A stretch of 64,000 nt of DNA from an uncultured Candidatus Saccharibacteria bacterium (GCA_949063825.1 CARSRA010000002.1:1-64000), one strand, 5' to 3'; counted from the first letter of the stretch, positions 32,887 to 42,481 are shown. The notes: generated from the letters alone by a model not told the origin. Made by a program: numbers and translations.

Positions 32887-35235
32887 ATGTTCAAAAAAAT
32901 TGTTAAGAGAGATGGTAAGGTAGCAACTTTTAAACCAGAAAAAATTGCCGATGCAATTGCAGGTGCCGGATTAGCTACAGAAGAATTTAAGCAAGATCGA
33001 GCCAAAGCTTTAACCGAAAAAGTCTTGAAACGCGCCGAAGAAACAATTCACCAGCGCACGCCGAATGTTGAGCAAATTCAAGATATTGTTGAGCAGGTTT
33101 TAATGGAATCAGCCTTTAAACGCACCGCGAAGGAATATATTACCTATCGCCAAGAGCGTAACCGTGTGCGTGAGGCCAAGAGTAACCTCATGAATATCTA
33201 TAAGACGATTGCGGTTGCAGATGCGAGTGAAGATTCGGATGTTAAGCGTAGTAACGCGAACGTTGACGGTGATTCGGCGATGGGCAAGATGTTGCAGTTT
33301 GGTGCTGAAGGGTCGAAGATTTTCACGAAGAGCTTGTTGATGAAACCAGAATATGCTACGGCGCACGATAATGGCGAGATTCATGTGCACGATCTAGATT
33401 TCTATGCGACTGGCACCCTGACTTGTTGCCAGACTGATCCATTACAGCTATTTAAGGATGGCGGCTTCAATACTGGCCATGGTCACCTACGCACTCCAAA
33501 TTCGATTGGTAGTTATGCGGCGCTGGCAGCAATCATCCTACAGGCGAATCAGAATGAACAACATGGTGGTCAGAGTATCCCGAATTTTGATTATGCGATG
33601 GCGGACGGAGTAAACAAAAGCTTCCGTAAAGCCCTTGAGCGCAATTTGAAGAAGTACAATGAATTTGCCGATAAGCCTGTCAAGGCAGAAGTGCCGACGG
33701 ATCTCATTTATGGTGACGAAAAAGCTCTGAAAAAGACTAAAATTCCCGCAAAAGTCATACAAGTATCGCAAGAGGATGTCGAACGTGAGACTTTCCAAGC
33801 CATGGAAGGATTTATCCATAATCTTAATACTATGCATTCACGTGCCGGAGCACAGGTGCCATTTACGAGTATCAATTTCGGGACTGACGTGTCGGCGGCG
33901 GGTCGCCTAGTCAGTCGAGCTCTCCTAGATGCTACTGAGGCTGGTCTTGGGCGTGGTGAGACGCCAATCTTCCCGATCTCAATTTTCAAGGTTAAAGAAG
34001 GCGTAAACTATAATCCCGAAGATCCGAATTACGACTTATTCAAACGCAGTATGGAAGTGAGCTCAAAGCGCCTCTTCCCGAACTTCGTCTTTATTGATGC
34101 GCCATTCAACCTAGAAGGCTATAAACCAGGAGATTATCATACTGAGATTGCTACGATGGGTTGCCGCACAAGGGTCTACGGTAGCGTTTTTTCGGAGAGT
34201 GATCACGTCACGACTGGTCGCGGGAATCTAAGTTTCACCACTGTGAACTTAGTAAGGATTGGCATTAAGCACGGTATTTGTTTGGGTGAGCGCAAGGAAG
34301 CTGACTGGTCTGGTTTCTACAAGGAATTGGATGAGAAGATGGATTTGGTCCGCGACGAATTGCTTGAGCGTTATGAGTTCCAGGCCAATCAACACGTGCG
34401 TAATTTCCCATTCTTGATGGGTCAAGGTAACTGGTTTGGTAGTGATAAACTTAATCCTAACGATACCTTACGCGACGTAATCAAGCATGGTACGCTCAGT
34501 ATCGGCTTTATCGGCTTAGCTGAATCATTAGTGGCTATGACGGGGAAGCATCATGGTGAGGACGAGGAGTCACGTGAGTTGGGTCTTGATATTATTACTC
34601 ATATGCGTGAACGTTGCGATGCTTATAGTAAAAAATACAAACTAAACTTCACCTTGCTTGCGACACCAGCGGAGGGAATCGCTGGACGCTTTACGCGGAT
34701 CGATCGCAAAGAATATGGTGAAATCAAGGGCGTAACTGATCGCGATTATTATACTAATAGTTTCCATGTGCCAGTCTATTATCCAATTTCCGCTTTTGAA
34801 AAGATCGAAATCGAAGCTCCATATCACGCACTTTGTAATGCTGGGCATATTACTTATATCGAGTTGGACGGTGATCCTTCACAAAATATCGAAGCTTTTG
34901 AGGCAGTGATCCGTAAAATGAAAGAGGCGGGTATTGGCTATGGCAGCGTGAACCATCCGGTTGACCGTGATCCGGTCTGTGGCTTTTCTGGTATCATCGA
35001 AGGTAACCGTTGCCCGAGTTGTGGGCGCAAAGAGAGCGAAGGTGATATAGCCTTTGAACGCCTCAGGAGGATTACTGGTTATCTCGTTGGTTCGTTGGAG
35101 CGCTGGAATGACGGCAAGAAGGCTGAGGAACATGACCGTGTAAAACATAACGTTTGCGGAGTCTATGATAAAGAAGAAAAATCGAAGCGTGAGGCGGCGA
35201 AGCGTACACAAAAAACGATGACTGGAAAGAAATAA
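32887..35235 (+). CDS. nrdD: Anaerobic ribonucleoside-triphosphate reductase
   Basis: NrdD (782 residues) reduces NTPs to dNTPs with a glycyl radical. An ATP-cone (about 1-95, starting KKIVKRDGKVATFKPEKIA) gives allosteric control. The C-terminal zinc site is CGFSGIIEGNRCPSCG, and the glycyl radical is in RRITGYLVGSL (Gly at about 731). AGGAGGT precedes the ATG. It overlaps nrdG by one base, and NrdR boxes control both. An oxygen-sensitive reductase implies growth under low oxygen. Confidence 0.96.
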   Translation: MFKKIVKRDGKVATFKPEKIADAIAGAGLATEEFKQDRAKALTEKVLKRAEETIHQRTPNVEQIQDIVEQVLMESAFKRTAKEYITYRQERNRVREAKSNLMNIYKTIAVADASEDSDVKRSNANVDGDSAMGKMLQFGAEGSKIFTKSLLMKPEYATAHDNGEIHVHDLDFYATGTLTCCQTDPLQLFKDGGFNTGHGHLRTPNSIGSYAALAAIILQANQNEQHGGQSIPNFDYAMADGVNKSFRKALERNLKKYNEFADKPVKAEVPTDLIYGDEKALKKTKIPAKVIQVSQEDVERETFQAMEGFIHNLNTMHSRAGAQVPFTSINFGTDVSAAGRLVSRALLDATEAGLGRGETPIFPISIFKVKEGVNYNPEDPNYDLFKRSMEVSSKRLFPNFVFIDAPFNLEGYKPGDYHTEIATMGCRTRVYGSVFSESDHVTTGRGNLSFTTVNLVRIGIKHGICLGERKEADWSGFYKELDEKMDLVRDELLERYEFQANQHVRNFPFLMGQGNWFGSDKLNPNDTLRDVIKHGTLSIGFIGLAESLVAMTGKHHGEDEESRELGLDIITHMRERCDAYSKKYKLNFTLLATPAEGIAGRFTRIDRKEYGEIKGVTDRDYYTNSFHVPVYYPISAFEKIEIEAPYHALCNAGHITYIELDGDPSQNIEAFEAVIRKMKEAGIGYGSVNHPVDRDPVCGFSGIIEGNRCPSCGRKESEGDIAFERLRRITGYLVGSLERWNDGKKAEEHDRVKHNVCGVYDKEEKSKREAAKRTQKTMTGKK

Positions 35236-35876
35236 TGGCGAGTCGCGAGAGCTCGGTAAATAAATCGATTGGGGGCAAGCAGAATGCCCCCAGCCCTCAA
35301 CGCTCTGCGGGGTCGGATGCTAGACGACAGGCCGAGGCATGGGTAGCAAAGAAAATTCATGTCGTTGCTGATACTGATGGTGGTGGTAAAATTCGCCTTT
35401 CTGGTCCACTCGAACATGACAACATCGTGAATGGTTATGGCTTAAGAGCGGTCCTATGGACACAGGGATGCCCTAATCATTGCCCGGGCTGCCAAAACCC
35501 CGAGACTTGGGATTTTGACACTGGGTTACTGGTTGATGTTGACGAGATCAAGGATCGCCTAAGAGCATTCCGTGGTCAGGCGGGATTAACCTTTTGTGGT
35601 GGTGAACCGTTTGCGCAACCAAAAGCTTGTAAAGAAATCGCTGATTGGTGTCGTCGGGAATTAGGCTGGAATATTTGGTCGTTCACGGGTTTTACTTACG
35701 AATTAATCAAGGCCGAAGGTGGCGATAAATGGGAATTTTTGAAGAGTTTGGATGCTTTAATTGACGGTCCTTTTGTGTTGCCGGAGCGTGATTTGACTTT
35801 AAAATTTCGCGGGTCCCGAAATCAGCGGCTACTACATCTGCAACATGGTACTGGAGAGATTTTGAGCATAGAATAG
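35235..35876 (+). CDS. nrdG: NrdG activase (radical SAM)
   Basis: NrdG (213 residues) uses a 4Fe-4S cluster and SAM to generate the glycyl radical on NrdD. The cluster motif is CPNHCPGC (CX3CX2C) in LWTQGCPNHCPGCQNP, then FCGGEPFAQP (GGEP). About 60 residues precede the core, longer than usual, of which the first 45 are polar and perhaps disordered; a later start cannot be excluded, but the ATG at 35235 overlaps the nrdD stop in the usual coupled way. Confidence 0.93.
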   Translation: MASRESSVNKSIGGKQNAPSPQRSAGSDARRQAEAWVAKKIHVVADTDGGGKIRLSGPLEHDNIVNGYGLRAVLWTQGCPNHCPGCQNPETWDFDTGLLVDVDEIKDRLRAFRGQAGLTFCGGEPFAQPKACKEIADWCRRELGWNIWSFTGFTYELIKAEGGDKWEFLKSLDALIDGPFVLPERDLTLKFRGSRNQRLLHLQHGTGEILSIE

Positions 35877-35911
35877 GCGGCTAGGGATAATTATAAATAG
35901 CCTAACCTTCC

Positions 35912-35940
35912 ATTATATCATAGATAATAAATTTTGTCAA
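35912..35940 (-). promoter_or_regulatory. Orphan consensus promoter antisense to nrdG
   Basis: Minus strand: TTGACA (35935-35940), a 17-nt spacer ending TGA, TATAAT (35912-35917): all consensus positions with an extended -10. No minus-strand gene follows for over 3 kb, so it would make RNA antisense to nrdG-nrdD. Just downstream, GGTTAGG and CCTAGCC form a 7-bp hairpin. Confidence 0.6.
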
Positions 35941-35952
35941 TAGGGAGAAGAA

Positions 35953-36441
35953 ATGAGGGGATTAAGTATGATTGCCTGCGTTAGTCGGGATCGCGGTCTA
36001 GGTAATAAGGGTAAGTTGTTATGGAATTTGCCAGAAGATATGCAATTTTTTAAGCAGACTACGATGGGTCATCCGGTCGTAATGGGGTCAAAAACTTTTC
36101 GGAGTATCGGTCGACCCCTGCCTGGACGCGAGAATATTATCCTTTCACGCAGTGAAATCGATGCAGATGTGAAAGTTTTCCATGATAAAACTACACTCGA
36201 CCATTATCTCGAATCGCTTGATGGCGAGAAATTCATTATTGGTGGCGCGTCGCTTTATGAAGCTTATCTAGATGAAGCCGAGACGCTTTATCTCACGGAA
36301 GTTGATGGCGAGAAACCGGCAGATACTTTCTTCCCAGCTTTTGATCCAGCGAAGTATGGGTGCAAGGTAATAAAAGTGATACCAACCCACCTTGACCAAA
36401 CAGGGTTCAATATTGTAAAATACACCAAAAGGCGAGTATAG
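35953..36441 (+). CDS. folA: Dihydrofolate reductase
   Basis: DHFR (162 residues) makes tetrahydrofolate with NADPH. Family marks: MIACVSRDRGLGNKGKLLWN, the acidic residue in LPEDMQFFK, the VVMGSKTFRSIGRPLPGRENI block and FIIGGASLYEAYL. AGGGAGAAG precedes the ATG. No other folate gene is nearby, consistent with reliance on salvaged folate. Confidence 0.95.
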   Translation: MRGLSMIACVSRDRGLGNKGKLLWNLPEDMQFFKQTTMGHPVVMGSKTFRSIGRPLPGRENIILSRSEIDADVKVFHDKTTLDHYLESLDGEKFIIGGASLYEAYLDEAETLYLTEVDGEKPADTFFPAFDPAKYGCKVIKVIPTHLDQTGFNIVKYTKRRV

Positions 36442-36520
36442 TGGGCGGGCGTAATTGGAGGCTAATCAAACAGCTGGGTGAAGCGGTCCGTCTCGCGCAA
36501 ATACGAGAGGAATTACGATC

Positions 36521-37702
36521 ATGCGAGATCAACAAGTCTATTTAGATTACGCCGCGGGAGCGCCGTTATTGCCAGAAGTTAAAACGCGGATGGATGAGGT
36601 GGGCGAAGGATTAGTGAATGGTGAATATGGTAATCCCTCGGCGCTATATGCCACCGGACAACGTAGTCGACGATTATTGGACGAAGCACGCATGCAGGTA
36701 GCTCTCTTGATTGATGCGCAGCCAAGTGAAATTATTTTTACCTCCGGCGGGACAGAATCAAATAATACAGTAATTCAAGCTTTTCAGCGACAAATTATTT
36801 GGACGACTCCGATTGAACATCCGAGTATTCTCGAGCCGCTTCGGAAGTTCTCGCGTCAAAAGGCACGTTTCGTATCGGTGGATAACGAGGGTAGGGTTTC
36901 CCCGAAAAATTTTTATCGTGATCCGGACCCAAAATATTGCCCAAGTTTAGTTTCGGTGATGTTGGCTAATAATGAAATCGGTGTGATCGAGCCAGTACGT
37001 GAAATATCTATGAAATGCCGTTCACCAAAGTATAAAACATTAGTCCATACCGACGCGACGCAGGCGATCGGAAAGATCCCGGTGGATGTGAACGAGCTTA
37101 AGGTGGATTTACTGAGTTTTTCAGCGCATAAAATCGGTGGACCAGCGGGGATTGGCGTACTCTATGTACGCAAGAGCGCGCATGTGCGTCCGCTCCTGAG
37201 TGGAGGAGATCAAGAACGAGGGCGTCGTGCAGGAACAGAGAACCTTATGCTGATTGCGGGGCTTGCTAAAGCCGCTGAGTTGGCACGAGCAAGATTGACT
37301 GAGTGGGATAAAGTCGCAGGGTTACGCGATCAACTGCGGGCGGAGATTTTGCGGGAGATTCCGCATGTGAGTTGCAATAGTCCAAAAGAAGGCTGTTTGC
37401 CAAATATCTTAAATGTGAGTTTTGAGGCGATTGAGGGGGAGGCGATTCAACTGATGCTTGATGCTACCGGGATCGCGGTCTCTACTGGATCGGCTTGTGC
37501 TTCGAGTAAGCTTGAGCCCAGCCATGTAATTATGGCGATTCGCGGCGACGCTGAAATAGCTCATGGTAGTGTGCGCTTTAGTCTTGGGTTAAATACTACA
37601 GAATCGGATATACAAAAAGTAATGGCAGTTTTGCCAAAGATTGTGGCGAAATTACGCGATATGAGCACTTTGAAAGCTGGGGAGCATGACAAAGAATCTT
37701 GA
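36521..37702 (+). CDS. iscS: Cysteine desulfurase (IscS/NifS type)
   Basis: A PLP enzyme of 393 residues that takes sulfur from cysteine for Fe-S clusters and thiolated tRNA. It shows YLDYAAGAPLLPEV at the start, FTSGGTESNN, the PLP Lys in SFSAHKIGGPAGIG, GTENLMLIAGLA and the sulfur-carrying Cys in STGSACASSKLEPSHV. Overlaps the IscU-like gene by 17 bases. The 79 nt before it hold no gene I can see. Confidence 0.93.
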   Translation: MRDQQVYLDYAAGAPLLPEVKTRMDEVGEGLVNGEYGNPSALYATGQRSRRLLDEARMQVALLIDAQPSEIIFTSGGTESNNTVIQAFQRQIIWTTPIEHPSILEPLRKFSRQKARFVSVDNEGRVSPKNFYRDPDPKYCPSLVSVMLANNEIGVIEPVREISMKCRSPKYKTLVHTDATQAIGKIPVDVNELKVDLLSFSAHKIGGPAGIGVLYVRKSAHVRPLLSGGDQERGRRAGTENLMLIAGLAKAAELARARLTEWDKVAGLRDQLRAEILREIPHVSCNSPKEGCLPNILNVSFEAIEGEAIQLMLDATGIAVSTGSACASSKLEPSHVIMAIRGDAEIAHGSVRFSLGLNTTESDIQKVMAVLPKIVAKLRDMSTLKAGEHDKES

Positions 37703-38120
37703 TGATCAAAAATGCGAGTCGGAGCCGAAACCATTTGCCTATTCTGAGGCTGTTAAGGAACATTTCTTGAATCCACGTAACTTTTTGATGGGTGATGGGA
37801 GCAAATATGCGTGTGATGCTAAGGGCACAGTGGGCAACCCAGTTTGTGGCGATCAGATGACGATGTATTTGCAGATTCGTGATGATAAAATCCAGGACGT
37901 GCGTTGGAAAACTTATGGTTGTGCCAGTGCGATTGCTAGCACATCCGCACTTAGCGAATTAGTAAAAGGCAAGACTTTGGACGCGGCTCTAGCAGTGGGT
38001 CCGAAAGAAATTAGTGAATTTCTCGGCGGACTACCGGAGCATAAATTTCATTGTTCGGTGCTAGGGCACGAAGCTCTAGCGGCGGCAATTGATAATTACC
38101 GTCAAAATTTGCAGAAATAA
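37686..38120 (+). CDS. iscU: IscU/SufU-like Fe-S cluster scaffold
   Basis: A 144-residue scaffold with the three cluster-ligand cysteines in NPVCGD, TYGCASAIASTSA and KFHCSVLG. It overlaps iscS by 17 bases, giving a minimal two-gene assembly system. Clients in this window include NrdG. About 17 N-terminal residues precede the conserved YSEAVKEHFLNPRN. Confidence 0.92.
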   Translation: MTKNLDDQKCESEPKPFAYSEAVKEHFLNPRNFLMGDGSKYACDAKGTVGNPVCGDQMTMYLQIRDDKIQDVRWKTYGCASAIASTSALSELVKGKTLDAALAVGPKEISEFLGGLPEHKFHCSVLGHEALAAAIDNYRQNLQK

Positions 38121-38136
38121 GCTTTCTGAGTATAAT
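38108..38136 (+). promoter_or_regulatory. Leaderless promoter of the 38143 gene
   Basis: TTTGCA (38108-38113), a 17-nt spacer and TATAAT (38131-38136), with the ATG 6 nt after. It overlaps the end of the iscU-like gene. Confidence 0.6.
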
Positions 38137-38142
38137 ATACTT

Positions 38143-38955
38143 ATGAATATACGAAACGGCTTGGCGGCATCAATCTACCGTCTCTTGGTCGCAATTTTGG
38201 CGATGCTTGGTGCTTGGATGTGCTTTGAAAATTTTGGCTGGTCGTCGTGGCGAGTCCTGTTGACTTATACGTTACTGTTTACTACGATTTACTTTGGCGT
38301 TTTAGCGATCGTAGGGCTAGTTTTAAATAAACGTAAGAGGCAGGCCCTTGGTTTGCCGATGTTAGAGGGTGCGCTAATAATCACATTATTGACGGTCAGC
38401 GTCACGACCTTCGTGTTCATGGCGAGAGATTGGGAGCACCCAGCTCTGGCTGGTGGTGCCGCAGCACTTAGCTACGTGACTTTACCTGTATTAGTTATTG
38501 CGGATTGGCTTATTTTTATGCCTAAAGGCCGTTGGCGGAGTATTTATCCTTTTTATTGGCTGGCATTTCCAGTGTTCTATGTGGCAGCGATATTATTTAC
38601 GGCGGAATTATACCCGAATATCGACTTACGCTATCCGCTTGCCTTTTTAGACTACCATATTCATGATATTGTACAGATGATTTGGATTCTAATTTTTTAT
38701 GCGATTTGTATATTGATAGTTGGTTATGGATTTTATGCTATCGATGCATTGGTCGGTGGGAAGGTTGGTAAATATGTGGTTTTGCCAAAGATTAAATTGG
38801 TTGAGGTTGGCGAAGTAGGGGATCATGAAGAAAGAACGATGACCAAAGGCTCGAGCTCAGGTAGTAAAGATAAATCAGCTAAGAATATGCCGGTAGACAA
38901 AATTGAATCGAAAAAACGACGCCCGAAGGCGCCGCAAGTTGCTAAAAATGATTAG
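38143..38955 (+). CDS. Six-helix membrane protein (Pr6Pr/FAR-17a-like)
   Basis: A 270-residue protein with about six membrane helices in residues 10-205, then a Ser/Lys-rich cytoplasmic tail. The segment VIADWLIFMPKGRWRSIYPF and WLAFPVFY resembles Pr6Pr/AIG1-like membrane proteins. The start at 38143 is chosen because it follows the -10 box; an upstream in-frame extension would run into the promoter. Function unknown. Confidence 0.75.
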   Translation: MNIRNGLAASIYRLLVAILAMLGAWMCFENFGWSSWRVLLTYTLLFTTIYFGVLAIVGLVLNKRKRQALGLPMLEGALIITLLTVSVTTFVFMARDWEHPALAGGAAALSYVTLPVLVIADWLIFMPKGRWRSIYPFYWLAFPVFYVAAILFTAELYPNIDLRYPLAFLDYHIHDIVQMIWILIFYAICILIVGYGFYAIDALVGGKVGKYVVLPKIKLVEVGEVGDHEERTMTKGSSSGSKDKSAKNMPVDKIESKKRRPKAPQVAKND

Positions 38956-38957
38956 CA

Positions 38958-39623
38958 TTAATAGGAGGGGCTGAAGCCGTATTTTTCCTGCCAGCTCTTT
39001 AGACCGTCATAAATGTAAGCATAGATTTCGTCAATCGTATCAAATGATACTACTGGCTTTGATTGAACGATTCTCCTTGCTTCTGCTGACTGGTTCCAGG
39101 GAACCTTCTTGAAAATGTTGAGCAGCGCCGTAGACTGGGCCACGTTATACGGGCTATCTTCAACTAAGATCAGCGTGCGTGGGTCAAGGATTTTGGGCTG
39201 ATCATGACCGCCGTTTAGGTCATGTAGGAAAATTAGTTCTGGGTCGAGACCGGGCAACTGCTGCATGAGCTTCTTTCTCTTGACCTCGGCTACCGCCGAA
39301 TTCATGCAATTACTATCAATGGCAACTTTAACCCCTAACTCTTCGATGCGCATGATCTTGGATACTCCAGGATAAAAAATCATTTTTTCAAAGAAATGTG
39401 GATCTTCAAAGATGCGTATTAGGCCCGATATCTGCTGCTTACTAAGATGCGGATTTTCTCGGAAGTTGTACATTCTATGGAAAACTGTAGGGTCAATTCC
39501 AATCGCGTGCTCCGCGGCAGCGCCAAAATCCCATAGCGTAGAATCTACATCGAACACTACAAGTAGCCGTGACCAATCTAAGCTATACGGCGATGGAAGT
39601 ATTTCCTCTAATCGTAAAGCCAT
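38958..39623 (-). CDS. HAD-superfamily phosphatase (5'-nucleotidase-like)
   Basis: A 221-residue hydrolase. Motif I is VVFDVDSTLWDF (nucleophile and acid Asp), motif II the DSN turn in VAIDSNCMNS, a Lys follows near DQPKILD and motif IV is LILVEDSPYNV. The pattern fits C-terminal-cap-less deoxyribonucleotidase-like HADs; the substrate is unknown. It has a full Shine-Dalgarno sequence (AAGGAGGTGAT) and its own promoter. It converges with the 38143 gene, 2 nt apart. Confidence 0.82.
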   Translation of the reverse strand: MALRLEEILPSPYSLDWSRLLVVFDVDSTLWDFGAAAEHAIGIDPTVFHRMYNFRENPHLSKQQISGLIRIFEDPHFFEKMIFYPGVSKIMRIEELGVKVAIDSNCMNSAVAEVKRKKLMQQLPGLDPELIFLHDLNGGHDQPKILDPRTLILVEDSPYNVAQSTALLNIFKKVPWNQSAEARRIVQSKPVVSFDTIDEIYAYIYDGLKSWQEKYGFSPSY

Positions 39624-39668
39624 GTCTCATATCACCTCCTTAGGTACAAAGTCTCTTGCTTCTAGATC

Positions 39669-39697
39669 ATTATTGCACTAATTATTGATAAAGTAAA
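39669..39697 (-). promoter_or_regulatory. Promoter of the HAD phosphatase gene
   Basis: Minus strand: TTTACT (39692-39697), a 17-nt spacer ending TGC, AATAAT (39669-39674). Confidence 0.55.
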
Positions 39698-39722
39698 GCT
39701 AGAGTTCGCAACTACTCTATGA

Positions 39723-40175
39723 TTAATTCGTCGATCCGATACCGCCAACTCGATCGCCTGAGGCATTATCATTGTCAGTAGTAAGGAATTTATGAAAAAC
39801 GACTTGCGCGATCCGCTCGCCTTTTTTAATGATGAGGTCGTGATCCAGAATATTAAAAACTATAATATGAATATGCCCATCATTGTCGGGATTATTATAG
39901 TAGTCCGCATCGATTAATCCAACACCGTTGCCGAGTACGATCCCTTTACCTGCGCCAGAGCTGCGGTTGAGTACGAGGTAGCACTCGTCGGGTTGACAAT
40001 ACGCCTTGAGCCCAGTTGCAACCAAAGTCGGCTTGATTCCAGGGCAAAAAGATGGGATGACAGTATCTTCGGCAGCTTCTATATCGTAGCCAGCAGAATG
40101 AGCCGTAGATCGTTTCGGGAGATTAATTCCGCGATCTTCCCAGCCTTCTGCAATTTCAAAACCTCGTCTCTTCAT
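39723..40175 (-). CDS. dut: dUTP diphosphatase
   Basis: A trimeric-type dUTPase (150 residues) that hydrolyses dUTP to dUMP. All five motifs are visible: AGYDIEA, RSSGAGKGI, GLIDADYYNN (catalytic Asp), KGERIAQVVF and the C-terminal RVGGIGSTN. It pairs logically with ung at 45196 to keep uracil out of DNA. It is divergent from the DUF362 gene; its ATG is 5 nt after a TATAAT box. Confidence 0.95.
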   Translation of the reverse strand: MKRRGFEIAEGWEDRGINLPKRSTAHSAGYDIEAAEDTVIPSFCPGIKPTLVATGLKAYCQPDECYLVLNRSSGAGKGIVLGNGVGLIDADYYNNPDNDGHIHIIVFNILDHDLIIKKGERIAQVVFHKFLTTDNDNASGDRVGGIGSTN

Positions 40176-40180
40176 GTATA

Positions 40181-40186
40181 ATTATA
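40181..40186 (-). promoter_or_regulatory. -10 box of dut (leaderless)
   Basis: Minus-strand TATAAT at 40181-40186, 5 nt before the ATG (40173-40175). A short divergent region shared with the DUF362 gene. Confidence 0.45.
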
Positions 40187-40201
40187 TAGTAAAGGAGGGC
40201 G

Positions 40202-41125
40202 ATGGAAAAGTCAAAAGTCTATTTCAGCAAAGTGATCTCGTCGGAGAGTTTGATCAAGGTTTATAAGGCGCTTGATGCGAATTTGACTGGTAAGATCGCG
40301 GTTAAAGTATCGACGGGTGAGCGCGGAGCCAAAGGTTATTTGAAAGCGGACTTGATTGGTCCGCTCGTTCGAGATATTAAAGGGACGATTGTTGAATGTA
40401 ATACAGCCTATAATGGCGCACGGAATACTACAGCGGATCATCTTGAAGTAGCAAAGGAACATGATTTTACGGAATTTGCCGATGTTGATATTATGGACGC
40501 TAATGGTGAGATGAAGTTGCCCGTTAAAAATGGTAGACATCTTAAATATGACTTGGTTGGGAAGAATTTAGAGAATTATGATTCATTACTTAATCTTGCA
40601 CATGGCAAAGGTCATCCAATGGGTGGATTTGGTGCTAATCTTAAAAATCAGGCGATTGGTCTCGCTTCGAGAAACGGTAAAGCTTATATTCATATGTGCG
40701 GCGACAGCGAAAGCCCTGAGGAAATGATCGAACGATTAACGTTTGAAGATGATGGGCGGATTCATGACGGTAAAACTTTGCAGAAGGATTTTATTGAATC
40801 AATGGCTGAAGCGGTAATGGCGGTGAATGATTATCTGTTCGAACATCACAAGCCAGTTGCATATATTACGGTCATGAATGCAATTTCGTTGCTTTGTGAT
40901 TGTGCAGCTGAACAGGATGATCCAATTATGTGCGATCTTGGTATTGTCGCTAGCTTAGATCCAGTTGCCAATGATCAGGCATTTGTTGATTTTATTTGGC
41001 AAAGTAACGAGCAAGGTGCAGCAGAATTGAGGCGAGAAATTGAGCGTCAAGAGGGGATGCATATTTTGGAGTATGCTGAAGAGTTAGGTCTAGGCTCGCG
41101 GGAGTACGAGCTGATCGAGGTCTAG
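40202..41125 (+). CDS. DUF362-family protein
   Basis: A 307-residue protein matching the DUF362 pattern: GERGAKGYLKADLIGPLV, ECNTAYNGARNTTADHLEVAK and AHGKGHPMGGFGANLKNQAIG. Many DUF362 proteins carry a 4Fe-4S ferredoxin domain; only scattered Cys are present here, so I do not claim a cluster. AAAGGAGGG precedes the ATG. It leads a run with the ABC1 kinase and DUF167 gene. Confidence 0.75.
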   Translation: MEKSKVYFSKVISSESLIKVYKALDANLTGKIAVKVSTGERGAKGYLKADLIGPLVRDIKGTIVECNTAYNGARNTTADHLEVAKEHDFTEFADVDIMDANGEMKLPVKNGRHLKYDLVGKNLENYDSLLNLAHGKGHPMGGFGANLKNQAIGLASRNGKAYIHMCGDSESPEEMIERLTFEDDGRIHDGKTLQKDFIESMAEAVMAVNDYLFEHHKPVAYITVMNAISLLCDCAAEQDDPIMCDLGIVASLDPVANDQAFVDFIWQSNEQGAAELRREIERQEGMHILEYAEELGLGSREYELIEV

Positions 41126-41128
41126 GAT

Positions 41129-42481
41129 ATGCGTTTGTATTTTTATCTAATAATTGCCGTTTTTCGCCGTTTTGTTTTGCATCATAATACTGGGCAGGTA
41201 ATATGTAATTTTTCCGAGCGAATGGGCGTAGTATATATTAAGGTTGCGCAAATTTTAGCGATGCAGAATTTCGGCGACGTTTTTACCGAGAGTGATCGTG
41301 AGCGTTTAGCGTCGATCTGTGACCATTGTAACCCGATCGAGTTTCAGGAGATTGCAAAGATAATTGAATCTGAGTATGGCGTGCCTCTTTATGAAACCTT
41401 TCAATATATAGATCCTGAACCGCTCGGTTCGGCTTCGATCTCACAAGTCCATCGCGCTGTTTTGAAAGATGGTCGCGTAGTGGCGGTAAAAGTTAAACGT
41501 CATGATGTGGTGCGGAAGATTAGGCGTGACATTCGTCAGATCAAACATCTCGTGCATAGGTTTGGCAAAATTGCGAAGTTACGTAATTTCATTGGTAGTG
41601 ATTATGCTCTAGAATATTATACGAACTGGATTTACGAAGAATGTGATTTTGAAAATGAACAGATCCATCTTTTACGCTATCGTGAATTTGCTGATAGCGT
41701 GAATGGCAAAGTTGAGGGGACTGGAAAGATCCTGGCGCCAAAGCTTTACCGCGAATTTTGCACAAAAAATATTATCATTATGGAATATATTGAATATCCT
41801 ACCGTCAATCAACTTTCACTTACACCAGAGAATAAAGCGAAAATTTCTAAGGTTGTAAATGATTACTTGCAGTTAAGTTTTTATGCCCTGCTAAACGATT
41901 TACCGGTAGTATTCCATGGTGATCCCCATGCTGGAAATGTTTACATTAATGATAATGGCGATGTTGGTTTTTTGGATATGGGCCTAATTTTTGAATTCAA
42001 GGATGAGGATTCAAAATTCGTGCAAGATCTCTTTTTGTACTCTTATATGGATCGCCCAGAAGAGCTATTAGATCTCCTTCTTGATCGTTCTAATTTCCGT
42101 GAAGTTGACCGCTCGGCCTTATTGGTTGGGATCAGGCGCGAGTTAAAACGTCTACATAGTATTCCAGTTTCTCAATTTTTTATCGAAATGATTGGGCTAT
42201 TTACGCAATTTGATGTAGCCCCGCCGGCACTGGTTTTTGAGATGGCAAAAGCCTTTGTATCGTTGTATGGGATGGGGAATATGGCTAATAATGCTATCAG
42301 TACGAATGAATTGTTGGCTGAGCAGATTACGGAGTATTATGTTCAGCGGGCCACAAATAGTATTCAGGAGGCTTTATGGGGCTGGAGCAAGGTATTTGCT
42401 GAGTTAACTTCGCGTTTTTGGTCTGGCGAATTAATTTTGCCCACTCTAGAGCACATGGCAAAAACCTGGGACCAGCCGTGA
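41129..42481 (+). CDS. ABC1/AarF/UbiB-family atypical kinase
   Basis: A 450-residue protein. It shows KVAQILAMQNFGD (the KxGQ-like element), the Ala-rich loop in PLGSASISQVHRAVL, the Lys in VAVKVKR, HGDPHAGNVYI (catalytic loop) and FLDMGL (metal-binding DFG-like). UbiB proteins assist ubiquinone synthesis elsewhere; no quinone genes are seen here, so its role is open, perhaps lipid-related. Overlaps the DUF167 gene by 4 bases. Confidence 0.88.
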   Translation: MRLYFYLIIAVFRRFVLHHNTGQVICNFSERMGVVYIKVAQILAMQNFGDVFTESDRERLASICDHCNPIEFQEIAKIIESEYGVPLYETFQYIDPEPLGSASISQVHRAVLKDGRVVAVKVKRHDVVRKIRRDIRQIKHLVHRFGKIAKLRNFIGSDYALEYYTNWIYEECDFENEQIHLLRYREFADSVNGKVEGTGKILAPKLYREFCTKNIIIMEYIEYPTVNQLSLTPENKAKISKVVNDYLQLSFYALLNDLPVVFHGDPHAGNVYINDNGDVGFLDMGLIFEFKDEDSKFVQDLFLYSYMDRPEELLDLLLDRSNFREVDRSALLVGIRRELKRLHSIPVSQFFIEMIGLFTQFDVAPPALVFEMAKAFVSLYGMGNMANNAISTNELLAEQITEYYVQRATNSIQEALWGWSKVFAELTSRFWSGELILPTLEHMAKTWDQP

